A DNA stretch of 64,000 nt from Methylonatrum sp040877625 (GCA_040877625.1 JBBDNK010000020.1:258040-322039), one strand, 5' to 3'; positions 34,545 through 44,712 are shown, counted from the stretch's first letter. Notes: generated by a model from the letters alone, not told the origin. Program-made: numbers and translations.

Positions 34545-36002
34545 TTACGCCACCAGTTTGCTCAAGTCCAGCTTCAGGCCCCTGGCGATGCGTTCGGCGA
34601 GATCCTTGTCCGCCTTGTGGAAATGCGGCATCTGCCGCTCCTGGATCTCCACCGGCACGCCGCCGATGTGATTGACGATCTGATTTACCAGGCGGTCCTT
34701 CTCCTCGGCGGTCATCAATCGATACAGGTCGCCGGCCTGGCTGTAGTCGTCGTTGCCGGCGCGGTGGTCGTAGCGGTCGGCATCGCCGTCGATGCGCAGC
34801 GGCGGCTCCTTGACGGAGGGGTCTTCCACCGGGCCGTCGAAGCTGTTCGGCTCATAGTTGACCTGTCGGCCGCCGTTGCCGTCGGTACGCATGAAGCCGT
34901 CGCGGTGGTAGGTGTTCACCGGCACCCGTGCCTGGTTGACCGGAATGTGCGCGTAGTTGACGCCCAGCCGGTACCGGTGCGCGTCCGCATAGGACATGAT
35001 CCGCGCCTGCAGCATCTTGTCGGGCGAGTGACCGATGCCGGGCACTACGTTGGAGGGCTCGTATGCGGCCTGTTCCACCTCGGCGAAATAATTCTCCGGG
35101 TTACGGTTGAGTTCCATCTCGCCGACTTCGATCAGCGGGTAGTCCTTGTAGTTCCACACCTTGGTGAGGTCAAAGGGGTTGTGCTTGTAGGTTTCCGCGT
35201 CCTTCTCCGGCATGACCTGCACGAACAGCTTCCACTTCGGGTATTCGCCGTCTTCAATGGCCTGGAACAGGTCCAGGGTGTGGTAGTCCGGGTTCTCGCC
35301 GGCGATCTTCTGGCCCTGGGCTTCGGTCAGGCACTTGATGCCCTGTTGGGTCTTGAAGTGGAACTTCACCCAGAAACGCTCGCCGTCGTTGTTCCAGACG
35401 CTGTAGGTGTGGGAGCCGAAGCCGTCCATGTTGCGCAGGCTCGCGGGCAGGCCGCGGTCGCCCATCAGCCAGATCACCTGGTGCAGTGATTCCGGGGACA
35501 GGCTCCAGAAATCCCACTGCATGGTGTTGGAGCGCATGCCGGTGCGCGGATCCCGCTTCTGGGAGTGGATGAAGTCGGAGAACTTCAGCGGATCGCGGAT
35601 GAAGAAGATCGGTGTGTTGTTGCCCACCAGGTCCCAGTTGCCTTCATCGGTATAGAACTTCAGCGCGAATCCGCGAGGGTCGCGCACGGAATCCGCCGAA
35701 CCGCGCTCGCCGGCGACGGTGGAGAAGCGGATTGCCAGCGGGGTTTCCTTGCCGACCCTGGAGAAAATGCTCGCGCGGGTGTACCTGGTCATGTCGTTGG
35801 TGACCCGGAACGTACCGAAGGCGCCGGCGCCCTTGGCGTGCACCACGCGCTCCGGAATGCGCTCGCGGTTGAAATGCGCCATGCGCTCGAGCAGGTGAAA
35901 GTCTTCCATGAGCAGCGGCCCGCGCGGGCCGGCGGTTTTCGAATTCTGGTTGTCGGCGACAGGGGCGCCGGCAGCATTGGTCATCGTTTTTCTGGTGCTC
36001 AT
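34545..36002 (-). CDS. katA: Catalase (clade 3, small subunit)
   Basis: 485-residue monofunctional haem catalase converting H2O2 to water and oxygen. The catalytic His55 is in ERVVHAKGAGAFG, the distal asparagine is in VGNNTPIFF, and the proximal tyrosine is in RIMSYADAHRYRLG. The length and the start of the conserved region (LLMEDFHLLERMAHFNRERIPER) fit the KatA small-subunit group. GAGGAGAA precedes the ATG. An OxyR-like site lies 82-118 bp upstream, consistent with peroxide induction. Confidence 0.97.
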   Translation of the reverse strand: MSTRKTMTNAAGAPVADNQNSKTAGPRGPLLMEDFHLLERMAHFNRERIPERVVHAKGAGAFGTFRVTNDMTRYTRASIFSRVGKETPLAIRFSTVAGERGSADSVRDPRGFALKFYTDEGNWDLVGNNTPIFFIRDPLKFSDFIHSQKRDPRTGMRSNTMQWDFWSLSPESLHQVIWLMGDRGLPASLRNMDGFGSHTYSVWNNDGERFWVKFHFKTQQGIKCLTEAQGQKIAGENPDYHTLDLFQAIEDGEYPKWKLFVQVMPEKDAETYKHNPFDLTKVWNYKDYPLIEVGEMELNRNPENYFAEVEQAAYEPSNVVPGIGHSPDKMLQARIMSYADAHRYRLGVNYAHIPVNQARVPVNTYHRDGFMRTDGNGGRQVNYEPNSFDGPVEDPSVKEPPLRIDGDADRYDHRAGNDDYSQAGDLYRLMTAEEKDRLVNQIVNHIGGVPVEIQERQMPHFHKADKDLAERIARGLKLDLSKLVA

Positions 36003-36083
36003 GATGGTTCTCCTCGTGTTTCGTTATTGCGACAAGGGAATTTCAACCAGGTTCACCATAGAGCAGGGGCAGAGGTAGGTAAA

Positions 36084-36120
36084 ATTGATTGTTTGTTTTC
36101 CAACAATAGCTTTTATGTAT
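36084..36120 (-). promoter_or_regulatory. OxyR-like operator upstream of katA
   Basis: Read on the minus strand the site is ATAC-N7-CTAT-N7-AAAC-N7-CAAT, which matches the OxyR consensus ATAG-N7-CTAT-N7-ATAG-N7-CTAT at 12 of 16 positions with exact spacing. It lies 82 bp before the katA ATG, within an AT-rich stretch. Not proved; a footprint or expression test would decide. Confidence 0.5.
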
Positions 36121-36143
36121 CGTTATTGTGGGGCGCCTGGCGG

Positions 36144-38996
36144 TCAGGCTTTGGCCTTCCTTGCTTCCGGTCGCACACCCAGTAATGGTGCCAGGTAGTG
36201 GCCGGTGTGGGAGTCCGGGTGTGCGGCGACCTCCTCCGGTGTGCCGGTGGCGACGACGCCGCCGCCGCCGGTGCCACCTTCGGGGCCGAGGTCGATGATC
36301 CAGTCGGCGGTCTTGATCACGTCCAGATTGTGCTCGATCACCACCACGGTATTGCCGTGATCGCGCAGGCGGTGAAGCACGGCGAGCAACTGGTCGATAT
36401 CGTGAAAGTGCAGCCCCGTGGTGGGTTCATCCAGGATATACAGCGTGTTGCCCGTCTCCCGCTTGGACAGCTCGCGGGCCAGCTTCACGCGCTGGGCTTC
36501 GCCGCCGGAAAGCGTGGTGGCGTTCTGGCCCAGGCGCAGGTAGGAAAGCCCGACTTCCATGAGCATTTCCAGTTTGCGCTTGAGTACCGGTACAGCGTCG
36601 AAAAATGGCAGCGCGTCCTCCACCGTGAGTTCCAGGATCTGGCGGATGTTCAGGCCCTTGTACTTCACTTCCAGGGTTTCGCGGTTGTAACGGTGGCCCT
36701 TGCAGACATCGCAGGGCACGTAGATGTCCGGCAGAAAGTGCATTTCCACCTTGATCACGCCGTCACCCTGGCAGGCCTCGCAGCGCCCGCCCTTGACGTT
36801 GAAGCTGAAGCGTCCGGGCGCATAGCCGCGTGAGCGCGCCTCCGGGGTGCCGGCCATGAGCTCGCGAATGGGGGTGAACAGCCCCGTGTAGGTCGCCGGA
36901 TTGGAGCGCGGGGTGCGGCCGATCGGGCTCTGGTCGATGTCCACGACCTTGTCGAACAGGGTCAGATTGTCGATGCCGTCGCAGGCGGCCTTTTTCTCCG
37001 CCGCGCCGTTCAGCACCGTGGCGGCGGTGCGGTAGAGAGTGTCGTTGATCAGGGTGGACTTGCCGGAGCCGGAGACGCCGGTCACGCAGACCAGCAGTCC
37101 GGCGGGGATTTCGACGTCCACGCCTCTGAGGTTGTGGCCGTGCGCATTGCGAATCACGGCCATGCGTTGCGGGTCCGGCGTGTGTCGCCGGTCCGGCACG
37201 GCAATCCGCCGCCGGCCGGAGAGATACTGGCCGGTGAGGGATTCGGCATGCGCCTCGATATCCGCCGGTGTGCCCTGGGCCACCACCTGGCCGCCGTGGA
37301 TGCCGGGGCCCGGGCCCATGTCCAGCACATGGTCGGCGGCCCGGATGGCGTCCTCGTCGTGCTCTACCACGATCACGGTATTGCCGATGTTGCGCAGGTG
37401 GCGAAGGGTATCCAGCAGGCGTTCGTTGTCGCGTTGATGCAGGCCGATGGACGGTTCGTCGAGTACGTACATCACGCCGACCAGGCCGGCGCCGATCTGG
37501 CTGGCGAGCCGGATGCGCTGAGCCTCGCCGCCGGAGAGCGTGTCGGCACTGCGGTCGAGGCTGAGGTAATTGAGGCCGACGTTGACCAGAAAGCGCAGGC
37601 GGTTACCGATTTCCTTGACGATGGGCTTGGCGATGTCGCCCCGGGCGCCGGGTAACGCCAGCCCCTCGAAGAAGTGCAGACTGTCGGCAACCGGCAGGAC
37701 GGCAATATCCGGCAGCCGATGGGTGCCGATGAAGACGTTACGGGCGGCCGCGTTCAGCCGCGTTCCCTCGCAGTCCGGGCAGGTACGGTCGCTGATGTAC
37801 TTCGCCAGCTCTTCACGCACGATAGATGATTCGGTCTCGCGGTAGCGGCGTTCCATATTGGGCAATATGCCCTCGAACGGATGGCTGCGTTTTCTGGCCT
37901 TGCCGTCCGCACTCATGTAGCTGAAGACGATCTCCTCCTCGCCGCTGCCGTAAAGCAGCACGTCGCGCACACGCTCCGGCAGTTCCATCAGCGGTGTTTC
38001 CACGTCAAAGCCGCAGTGCCGGGCCAGTGACTGGATCATCTGGAAATAGTAGGCATTGCGGCGGTCCCAGCCGCGGATGGCACCGCCGGCCAGGCTCACA
38101 TGCTCGCTGGTGATGGTGCGCGCGGGATCGAAGAACTGCTTCACTCCAAGGCCGTCGCAGGACGGGCAGGCGCCCTTGGGGTTGTTGAACGAAAACAGCC
38201 GCGGTTCGAGCTCCGCCAGCGAGTAGCCGCAGACTGGGCAGGCGTAGCGCGACGAGAAGGTCAACTCGGGCCGCTGCGGCTCGTCCATCCAGGCCACGCG
38301 CACGATGCCGTCGCCGAGATTGAGTGCGGTTTCCAGGGAATCCGCCAGGCGACCGGCAAGTTCCGGGCGGACCTTGAAGCGGTCGACCACGGCGTCGATC
38401 GTATGCGCTTTCTTCGGGTCCAGGTCCGGAGTGGTGTCGAGGTCCACGACCAGGCCGTCGATGCGGGCGCGGATGAAGCCCTGCGCGCGCAGCTCGCGCA
38501 GCGCATGGGCGTGCTCACCCTTGCGGGTATCCACCACCGGCGCAAGCAGCAGCAGCCGGCTGCCCTCGGGCAGGTCCAGGATCTGATCGACCATCTCGCT
38601 GACCGTGCGCGCGTCCAGCGTCTCGCCGTGTTGCGGGCACCGCGGCGTGCCGGCGCGGGCGAACAGCAGGCGCAGATAATCGTGGATCTCGGTGACCGTG
38701 CCGACGGTGGAGCGCGGGTTGTGCGAGGTGGCCTTCTGCTCGATGGAGATTGCCGGCGACAGGCCCTGGATATCGTCCACATCCGGCTTTTCCATCATCG
38801 ACAGAAACTGCCGCGCGTAGGCCGACAGCGACTCGACGTAACGCCGCTGGCCTTCGGCATAGATGGTGTCGAAAGCCAGCGAGGACTTGCCTGACCCGGA
38901 CAGGCCGGTAATCACGATCAACCGGTCACGGGGCAGTTCCACGTCCACGTTCTTGAGATTATGGGTGCGGGCACCCCGGATGCTGATGAAATCCAT
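36144..38996 (-). CDS. uvrA: Excinuclease ABC subunit A
   Basis: 950-residue DNA-damage sensor of nucleotide excision repair, with two ABC ATPase modules. Walker A motifs are GLSGSGKS (31-38) and, in the second half, GVSGSGKS; the ABC signatures read LSGGEAQRIRLASQ and LSGGEAQRVKLARE. Zinc-finger cysteines are seen in CPVCGYSLAELEPR/CPSCDGLG and in CEACQGDG/CDVCKG. The C-terminus is complete. GGAG precedes the ATG. No LexA box was identified by eye. The gene is divergent from the MFS gene (166-bp shared region). Confidence 0.98.
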   Translation of the reverse strand: MDFISIRGARTHNLKNVDVELPRDRLIVITGLSGSGKSSLAFDTIYAEGQRRYVESLSAYARQFLSMMEKPDVDDIQGLSPAISIEQKATSHNPRSTVGTVTEIHDYLRLLFARAGTPRCPQHGETLDARTVSEMVDQILDLPEGSRLLLLAPVVDTRKGEHAHALRELRAQGFIRARIDGLVVDLDTTPDLDPKKAHTIDAVVDRFKVRPELAGRLADSLETALNLGDGIVRVAWMDEPQRPELTFSSRYACPVCGYSLAELEPRLFSFNNPKGACPSCDGLGVKQFFDPARTITSEHVSLAGGAIRGWDRRNAYYFQMIQSLARHCGFDVETPLMELPERVRDVLLYGSGEEEIVFSYMSADGKARKRSHPFEGILPNMERRYRETESSIVREELAKYISDRTCPDCEGTRLNAAARNVFIGTHRLPDIAVLPVADSLHFFEGLALPGARGDIAKPIVKEIGNRLRFLVNVGLNYLSLDRSADTLSGGEAQRIRLASQIGAGLVGVMYVLDEPSIGLHQRDNERLLDTLRHLRNIGNTVIVVEHDEDAIRAADHVLDMGPGPGIHGGQVVAQGTPADIEAHAESLTGQYLSGRRRIAVPDRRHTPDPQRMAVIRNAHGHNLRGVDVEIPAGLLVCVTGVSGSGKSTLINDTLYRTAATVLNGAAEKKAACDGIDNLTLFDKVVDIDQSPIGRTPRSNPATYTGLFTPIRELMAGTPEARSRGYAPGRFSFNVKGGRCEACQGDGVIKVEMHFLPDIYVPCDVCKGHRYNRETLEVKYKGLNIRQILELTVEDALPFFDAVPVLKRKLEMLMEVGLSYLRLGQNATTLSGGEAQRVKLARELSKRETGNTLYILDEPTTGLHFHDIDQLLAVLHRLRDHGNTVVVIEHNLDVIKTADWIIDLGPEGGTGGGGVVATGTPEEVAAHPDSHTGHYLAPLLGVRPEARKAKA

Positions 38997-39162
38997 GCGA
39001 CGGCGGGCTCCGGGTAAAGGACAACCCGTGATTGTACAACGATGGCGGGGCGTACCGGGAAATTCCTCGCAGCGCTAGCGCTCCATCCACTCCGCGCAAG
39101 AACGCCACGTTTTGTAGTGCAGTGGTAACATGCGATCCGGATTTTTCTTTTCTGGAGCACGC

Positions 39163-40356
39163 ATGACATCACTCGAACGCCGGGCCACCGCGGGGCTGGC
39201 CTCCATTTTCGGGCTGCGTATGTTCGGCCTGTTTCTGGTGCTGCCCGTGTTCAGTATCTACGGTGCCGCGCTGGGGGGCGCCACACCCGTCCTGATCGGC
39301 CTGGCTATCGGTGTTTACGGGCTCACCCAGGCGCTGCTGCAGATTCCCATGGGCTTCGCGTCCGACCGCTTCGGGCGCAAGCCGGTGATCGTGCTCGGGT
39401 TGCTGGTGTTCGCCGCCGGCAGCGTGCTGGCCGGCATGTCCGATCATATTTTCGGCGTCATCGCCGGCCGCGCCCTGCAGGGCGCCGGCGCCATCGCCGC
39501 GGCGGTGATGGCACTGGCCTCGGATCTGACCGAGCCCCGCTACCGGACCCGGGTGATGGCCTTCATCGGCATGAGTGTGGGCCTGTCGTTCCTGGCGGCG
39601 TTGATGCTGGGGCCGGTCATCGCCGCCGGCTATGGGCTGAGCGGCCTGTTCTGGTTCACCGCGGTGCTGGCGCTGGCGGCGATTGCGGTACTTTACCTGG
39701 TGGTGCCCGATGCCCCGTCCCGCCCGCGCCAGGCCGATGCGCGGCCGATTGCCGCTTATGTCGGCGAGGTCTTGCGCAATGGTGATCTGCTGAGACTGAA
39801 TACCGGCATCTTCACCCTGCATTTCGTCATGACAGCGACGTTCATCGCCGTGCCGCTGGTACTGCTTACGCAGCTGGAACTCCCGGTGGAGCGGCACTGG
39901 CAGGTCTACGTGCCCGTGCTGCTGCTGTCGGTGGTGGGCCTGGTGCCGGCCATCATTATCGGCGAACGCTATCACGCGCAGCGGCTGATCACCTTGCTGG
40001 CGGTGGCGGCACTGGTGGCGGCCACCTTCCTGCTCGCCGCCACCGTGCATTCGGGCTGGCTGTTCCTGGTGCCGCTGTGGCTCTATTTTGCGGCCTTCAA
40101 TATCCTGGAGGCGAGCCTGCCGGCGCTGGTCTCGCGTTACGCCCCGGCCTCGTTCAAGGGTACCGCGCTGGGCGTTTATTCCACCTGCCAGTTCGCCGGC
40201 GCCTTTGCCGGCGGCCTGTTCGGCGGCGTCGTGCTGGGGCTGGGTGGGACCTGGGGGGTGTTTCTGCTGTGCGGGGCGGTCACGCTGCCCTGGCTAGCCG
40301 TCACCGGGTCACTCAGGCCTCTGCCGGTTACCACGCCGCTTGAAACGGCCGATTGA
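39163..40356 (+). CDS. MFS transporter (YajR-like, short form)
   Basis: 397-residue inner-membrane transporter with about 12 hydrophobic helices. The MFS motif A is present as GFASDRFGRKPV between helices 2 and 3, and RALQGAGAIAAAV is characteristic of helix 4. It resembles E. coli YajR but lacks the C-terminal YAM domain. The substrate is unknown. ATG 39163 is preceded by CTGGAG. Position next to uvrA is conserved in many Gammaproteobacteria, usually followed by ssb; here ssb is absent and a hybrid kinase follows. Confidence 0.9.
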   Translation: MTSLERRATAGLASIFGLRMFGLFLVLPVFSIYGAALGGATPVLIGLAIGVYGLTQALLQIPMGFASDRFGRKPVIVLGLLVFAAGSVLAGMSDHIFGVIAGRALQGAGAIAAAVMALASDLTEPRYRTRVMAFIGMSVGLSFLAALMLGPVIAAGYGLSGLFWFTAVLALAAIAVLYLVVPDAPSRPRQADARPIAAYVGEVLRNGDLLRLNTGIFTLHFVMTATFIAVPLVLLTQLELPVERHWQVYVPVLLLSVVGLVPAIIIGERYHAQRLITLLAVAALVAATFLLAATVHSGWLFLVPLWLYFAAFNILEASLPALVSRYAPASFKGTALGVYSTCQFAGAFAGGLFGGVVLGLGGTWGVFLLCGAVTLPWLAVTGSLRPLPVTTPLETAD

Positions 40357-40363
40357 ACAGCCT

Positions 40364-40380
40364 TGCCGGCTGAACCGGCA
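40364..40380 (+). terminator. Possible weak terminator hairpin after the MFS gene
   Basis: TGCCGG-CTGAA-CCGGCA, 6-bp arms with a 5-nt loop, begins 8 bp after the MFS stop. No T-run follows, so it is at best a partial or Rho-assisted terminator. Confidence 0.3.
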
Positions 40381-40498
40381 GAGGGTGCAATGTGCATCCG
40401 CATTGGCTCGAACAGGAGCAGCCGTTTAACATGAGGTCGGGGGGCTTCCAATCAATCCTTGATCGACCACTGCGGAGCGCCTGTCTGACGAGGCATCC

Positions 40499-43400
40499 AT
40501 GTCCGGATACTGGCCGCGGCTGATTGTCTGTATCGTCCTGCTTGTCGGGGCGCCGCTGGCCCATGGGGACGAATCCCCCGCGCCAGTGGTGGACCTTTCG
40601 GAATGGGATGTGGGTGCCGATCCCGCCCGCGAACTCCGCGAGGGGTGGACCGTACGGCGGGGCAGCACCGGGGCGTCGCCGTTACCGGCCACGGTGCCCC
40701 AATCCTGGCCCGCGACCCTTGCCGGCGGCGAGCGCCTGCCGCGTTTCGGCGAGGCCTGGTATGAGATCCGGCTGCGGCTGCCAGCCTCGGACGGGCCGCT
40801 TGCGCTGCGCCTGAGATCCTTTCAGGCGGCGGTCGCCGTGTATGCGAATGGGCAACGCCTGGCGCAGCGGGGCCGGCCCGGCGACGCACGCAACGAGGTG
40901 CCGGATACAAGGCCCCTGCTGGTGCGGATACCCTCGTCCGATACCGAAATCACCCTGACGTTGCACATCTCCAACCATTTTCATGGTGCCGGCGGCCTGC
41001 GCGAGGTTGTGGTCATTGGCGATCAGGCCTGGCTGGAACAGCGCCAGCGGCTGACGGACATGCTGATGGCCGCGCTCATTGGCGGGCTGTTGCTGCTGGC
41101 TGTCTATCTGCTCGCGCTGTATCCCAGGAAACGCGTCGCCGGCGGGCTGTGGCTGGCGGCCTTGCTGGGCGTGGTGGCACTGCGTATCGCCGCCGTATCC
41201 CACTTTCTGGAGTTTGTGCCCGGTGCCGGTTCGTCGGTCACGCAGCGGGTCGCCTACCTGACTGTCTTCCTGACCGGGCCGCTGGTTTTCCTGTTGCTGC
41301 GTAGCCTGTATCCGAATGACCTGCAGCGGTTCGCCGGGTGGCTGATCGGGGCTTTCGGCCTGGCGGGGGTGGCTGCCTGCCTGACCCTGAGCGTGCCGAA
41401 CTTTACCCGACTGCAGTCACCGGTCGCTTTTGTGGTCATGGTGATGGCGGCCTACTTCGTCTGGCGGGTCGTGGTGGCGGTGAGAAGGCGCCGTCCCGGG
41501 GCCAGGCTCATTGCCGCGGGCACCGCGGTCATGGCGGCAGCGGTGTCTAACGACGCCCTGCTGTACGCCGGCGTGCTGGAGACGGTTAACCTGATCGCGC
41601 CCGGTATGCTTGTATTCCTGGCTGCCCACGCGTTTGTGCTCGGCGGCCGGGTGCTCGACACACTGACCGATAACGAATTGCTCAATGCGCGGCTGGCCGC
41701 ACTCAATCGCAATCTGGAGCGCTCCGTGAGCGCGCGCACGCGGGATCTGCTCAGCCAGTCCGATCTGCTGATCACCACGCTTGAGAGCATGGAGCCGGCA
41801 TTGCTTGCCATCAATGGGCAGGGCCGTGTGGTGGCGTTCAATCAGGCATTTCTGGCGTTGTTCGGTCTGTCGCGAAGCGAGGTCAAGGGCAGTACGCGTG
41901 ATCATCTGCGCGAGGTGATGGCGGAGCGAAACTCGGCATTGGCCGGGGATGATGGCGAGGCAGGACTGCTGCCCCCGCCCGGCGCCATGCAGGCAGGGCA
42001 TTCGGACCTGCACCTGTCCAATGGAGAAGTCATCGAAATCAGTCGCCGCCCCACCGCCACGGGCGGCTATGTTTCGACGTTCCAGGATGTTACCGCACAG
42101 CGCGTGGCCGAGTTGGGGCCGGAGGGTGGAGCGGTGGGCATCTGGGACCGCAATCTGCGTATCGGCAGGCTGACCTGCTCGGACCGCTACTGGTCAATGC
42201 TGGGCTTCAACCCCCAGGCGGTGCCACCGGACATTATGCACCGCCACATCGCCGATTGGCTGAGTGTGATCCACCCCGACGACCGGCGCATGGCGGATGC
42301 GGTCATGGAGCAAGGTCGACGTGGCGATATGCCGCTGCTGTTCAACTGCCGCATACAGACCCGCGAGGCCGACTGGCTTTGGGTGACGGTGCGAGGCCAG
42401 GTCATACGTGACGACCGCGGCGTACCGGTAAGGATGGTCGGGACGCAGACCGATATCGACGCCATTGTTCGGGCTCAGGAGGCGATGCGCGAGGCCAGGG
42501 ATTTCGCGGAAGCCGATGCGCGCCATAAATCCCATTTTCTGGCCTCGCTCAGTCATGAGCTGCGTACGCCGCTGCACGGCATGCTGGGCAATCTGCAGCT
42601 GCTGGAGGCGGAAACCAGGGGCGACAGGCGCAAGCGCGTTCAGGCAATTCTCAGAGCCGGGCATTCCCTGCTCCAGCTAATGGACGCCATACTCGAGTCG
42701 GCTCGTGCCGAGGCCGGCCGGCTGCGTGTCAGGGAGGAGAATTTCTCGCCCCGGCATCTGCTGAACGAGGTGGTGGAACTGATGGAACCATTGGCCAGCC
42801 AGAAGGGTGTCGACCTTGTGGTGGATGTCGACGAACGTGTGCCGCCATGGTTGCTCGGGGGGCAGGTGCAGCTACGCCAGATTCTGATGAATCTGATTGG
42901 CAACGCGGTCAAGTTCACCGATCAGGGGCGTATCAGCCTGACCGTTACCCGACGCGGGAATGATCGCTACACCTTCGCCGTTGCGGACACCGGCCGGGGG
43001 ATGACCTCCGCGAGCCTTAAGCGTATCTACGAAGAGTATTATCAGGATGATCCGTCGGCCGAGGCCGGCGCCGGTCTGGGGCTGTTCATCGTCCGGCGTC
43101 TGGCCGAGGCGCTGGCGGGAGAGCTGGAGGCCCGTAGCAGCCCCGGTGAAGGGTCCTGCTTCCAGTTGACCCTGGCCTTGTCGGCGGGAGATCCGGCCGA
43201 CGTCGCGCATAAGCCCCAGCAGGCACCAGGCCCGTTTCGCCTGCTGCTGGTAGAGGATGTGGCGGTGAACCGGGTCATGACCAGCGAACTACTGAGCCGG
43301 GACGGTCATCTGGTTACCCCGGTCAGCAGTGGTGAATTGGCCCTCGAGGCGCTTGCCGGGAATCGATTCGACGCGGTGCTGATGGACATTCGGCTGCAGG

Positions 43401-44017
43401 GCATGGACGGTGTCGAGACGACCCGGCGCATCCGCGCACTGCAGGATCCAATGGCCCAGGCGGTGCCGGTCATCGCCCTGACCGCCAACGCCGATGAGGT
43501 GGATGCGGCGTTCCGGCTGGCCGCCGGTATCGATGCCGTGTCGCCCAAGCCCATCCGCCTGCCGGATCTGTATCGCAAGCTGGACGCCCTGTGCAATCGC
43601 GGCCGGGAAACGGATGTTACGATTGCACCCGAGCGGCAAGCCGCGCGGCCGGATTCCGATCGCCTCTGCGAACTCCTCGATGTGGTGGGCAGAACAAGGT
43701 TGCGTACGCTGATGTTTCAGCTTGAGGAGACCTTCATCGGCCAGCAGGTCCGGGTAACCGACAGCATGGCCCTCGGTGACCGGGAAGGGCTGGCCGCCGC
43801 GGCGCATCGGCTGGAGGGGGCAGCCGCCAACTTCGGCTTCGATGCAGTGGAGCGTGCGTCCCGCGCGGTGCGCAAGGCCGATGCCGACGACATGGTGGCG
43901 GCGGTTGATGGGCTGCAGCGCGCACTCAATGATGCATTGCCGGCGATTCAGGAATGGGTGAGCCGGCTGACAGATGCCGGAGATAACGGCGAATCCATGG
44001 AAGTGGGGGAAGTGTGA
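40499..44017 (+). CDS. Hybrid sensor histidine kinase (7TM sensor, PAS, HisKA, HATPase, REC, HPt)
   Basis: 1172 residues. A signal peptide (~1-24) precedes a periplasmic β-sandwich sensor (~28-185) and a 7TM bundle (~195-400) in 7TMR-DISM style. A coiled region, two PAS domains (~430-540 and ~545-660), HisKA with His686 in SHELRTPLHG, and HATPase with N-box near 798 and DTGRGM near 830 follow. A receiver with Asp963 in LMDIRLQGMDG and an HPt with His1103 in AHRLEGAAANFG complete the His-Asp-His relay. It probably phosphorylates the OmpR-type regulator, whose GTG overlaps its stop by 4 bp. The ligand is unknown. GAGG precedes the ATG. Confidence 0.92.
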   Translation: MSGYWPRLIVCIVLLVGAPLAHGDESPAPVVDLSEWDVGADPARELREGWTVRRGSTGASPLPATVPQSWPATLAGGERLPRFGEAWYEIRLRLPASDGPLALRLRSFQAAVAVYANGQRLAQRGRPGDARNEVPDTRPLLVRIPSSDTEITLTLHISNHFHGAGGLREVVVIGDQAWLEQRQRLTDMLMAALIGGLLLLAVYLLALYPRKRVAGGLWLAALLGVVALRIAAVSHFLEFVPGAGSSVTQRVAYLTVFLTGPLVFLLLRSLYPNDLQRFAGWLIGAFGLAGVAACLTLSVPNFTRLQSPVAFVVMVMAAYFVWRVVVAVRRRRPGARLIAAGTAVMAAAVSNDALLYAGVLETVNLIAPGMLVFLAAHAFVLGGRVLDTLTDNELLNARLAALNRNLERSVSARTRDLLSQSDLLITTLESMEPALLAINGQGRVVAFNQAFLALFGLSRSEVKGSTRDHLREVMAERNSALAGDDGEAGLLPPPGAMQAGHSDLHLSNGEVIEISRRPTATGGYVSTFQDVTAQRVAELGPEGGAVGIWDRNLRIGRLTCSDRYWSMLGFNPQAVPPDIMHRHIADWLSVIHPDDRRMADAVMEQGRRGDMPLLFNCRIQTREADWLWVTVRGQVIRDDRGVPVRMVGTQTDIDAIVRAQEAMREARDFAEADARHKSHFLASLSHELRTPLHGMLGNLQLLEAETRGDRRKRVQAILRAGHSLLQLMDAILESARAEAGRLRVREENFSPRHLLNEVVELMEPLASQKGVDLVVDVDERVPPWLLGGQVQLRQILMNLIGNAVKFTDQGRISLTVTRRGNDRYTFAVADTGRGMTSASLKRIYEEYYQDDPSAEAGAGLGLFIVRRLAEALAGELEARSSPGEGSCFQLTLALSAGDPADVAHKPQQAPGPFRLLLVEDVAVNRVMTSELLSRDGHLVTPVSSGELALEALAGNRFDAVLMDIRLQGMDGVETTRRIRALQDPMAQAVPVIALTANADEVDAAFRLAAGIDAVSPKPIRLPDLYRKLDALCNRGRETDVTIAPERQAARPDSDRLCELLDVVGRTRLRTLMFQLEETFIGQQVRVTDSMALGDREGLAAAAHRLEGAAANFGFDAVERASRAVRKADADDMVAAVDGLQRALNDALPAIQEWVSRLTDAGDNGESMEVGEV

Positions 44018-44712
44018 GCAGAAAGGAAGAATTGATTGTCGTGGTGGAGGATTCACCGGAAACCAGGCATCTGCTGGTCGCGTATCTGGAACAGCAGGGG
44101 TATACGGTCGAGCAGGCGGGCAGCGGTGGTGAGTTTCTGGCGAATCTTGAGGTCTGGAAGCCGGCGCTGGTGGTGCTGGATATCGAATTGCCGGATACGG
44201 ATGGGTTGACCCTGGCCCTCGATGTCCGTCGCAAGACCGACGCCGGCATTATCTTTGCGACCATTCGGGACAATGATTTCGATCGGGTTGCCGCTCTGGA
44301 ACTGGGTGGCGACGACTATGTGACCAAGCCCATCAATCTGCGCGAGTTCCTGGCCCGCGTCCGCAGCGTGCTGCGCCGCCGCGCACATAGTCAGTCCAGG
44401 GTGCTGCCGGTCTATGATTTCCTGGACTACAGCGTTGACCTGGTTCGGCGGGAACTGCGCAACCGCGACGGCGAGCGCCTTTCGCTGACCTCCGGGGAGT
44501 TCAACATTCTCGCCGCGCTGGTGGTGCACGCCGGCCAGCCGGTCACGCGCGAGTACCTGCTGGAGGCCGCAAGCCCCCGGGATACCAGGGATGTCAGCGA
44601 GCGCACAGTGGATACCCTGATACGGCGACTGCGCCGCAAACTCGAACCCAACCCGCACAAACCGAGAACCATCCTCACCGTGCACGGCATCGGTTACCGC
44701 ATCGACGCCTAA
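44014..44712 (+). CDS. OmpR-family response regulator
   Basis: 232 residues. The receiver has the acidic pair Glu12-Asp13, phosphoacceptor Asp56 (VVLDIELPDTDG), Thr83, and Lys105 in DDYVTKP. The C-terminal winged helix (~135-230) has the SLTSGEFNILAALV, SERTVDTLIRRLRRKLE and ILTVHGIGYRID elements. GTG at 44014 overlaps the kinase stop by 4 bp (GTGA), with GGGGGAAG just upstream, so it is co-expressed with the kinase. It is the last gene before the adhesin operon, and its likely targets are the repeats at 44799-44900. Confidence 0.93.
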   Translation: MSRKEELIVVVEDSPETRHLLVAYLEQQGYTVEQAGSGGEFLANLEVWKPALVVLDIELPDTDGLTLALDVRRKTDAGIIFATIRDNDFDRVAALELGGDDYVTKPINLREFLARVRSVLRRRAHSQSRVLPVYDFLDYSVDLVRRELRNRDGERLSLTSGEFNILAALVVHAGQPVTREYLLEAASPRDTRDVSERTVDTLIRRLRRKLEPNPHKPRTILTVHGIGYRIDA

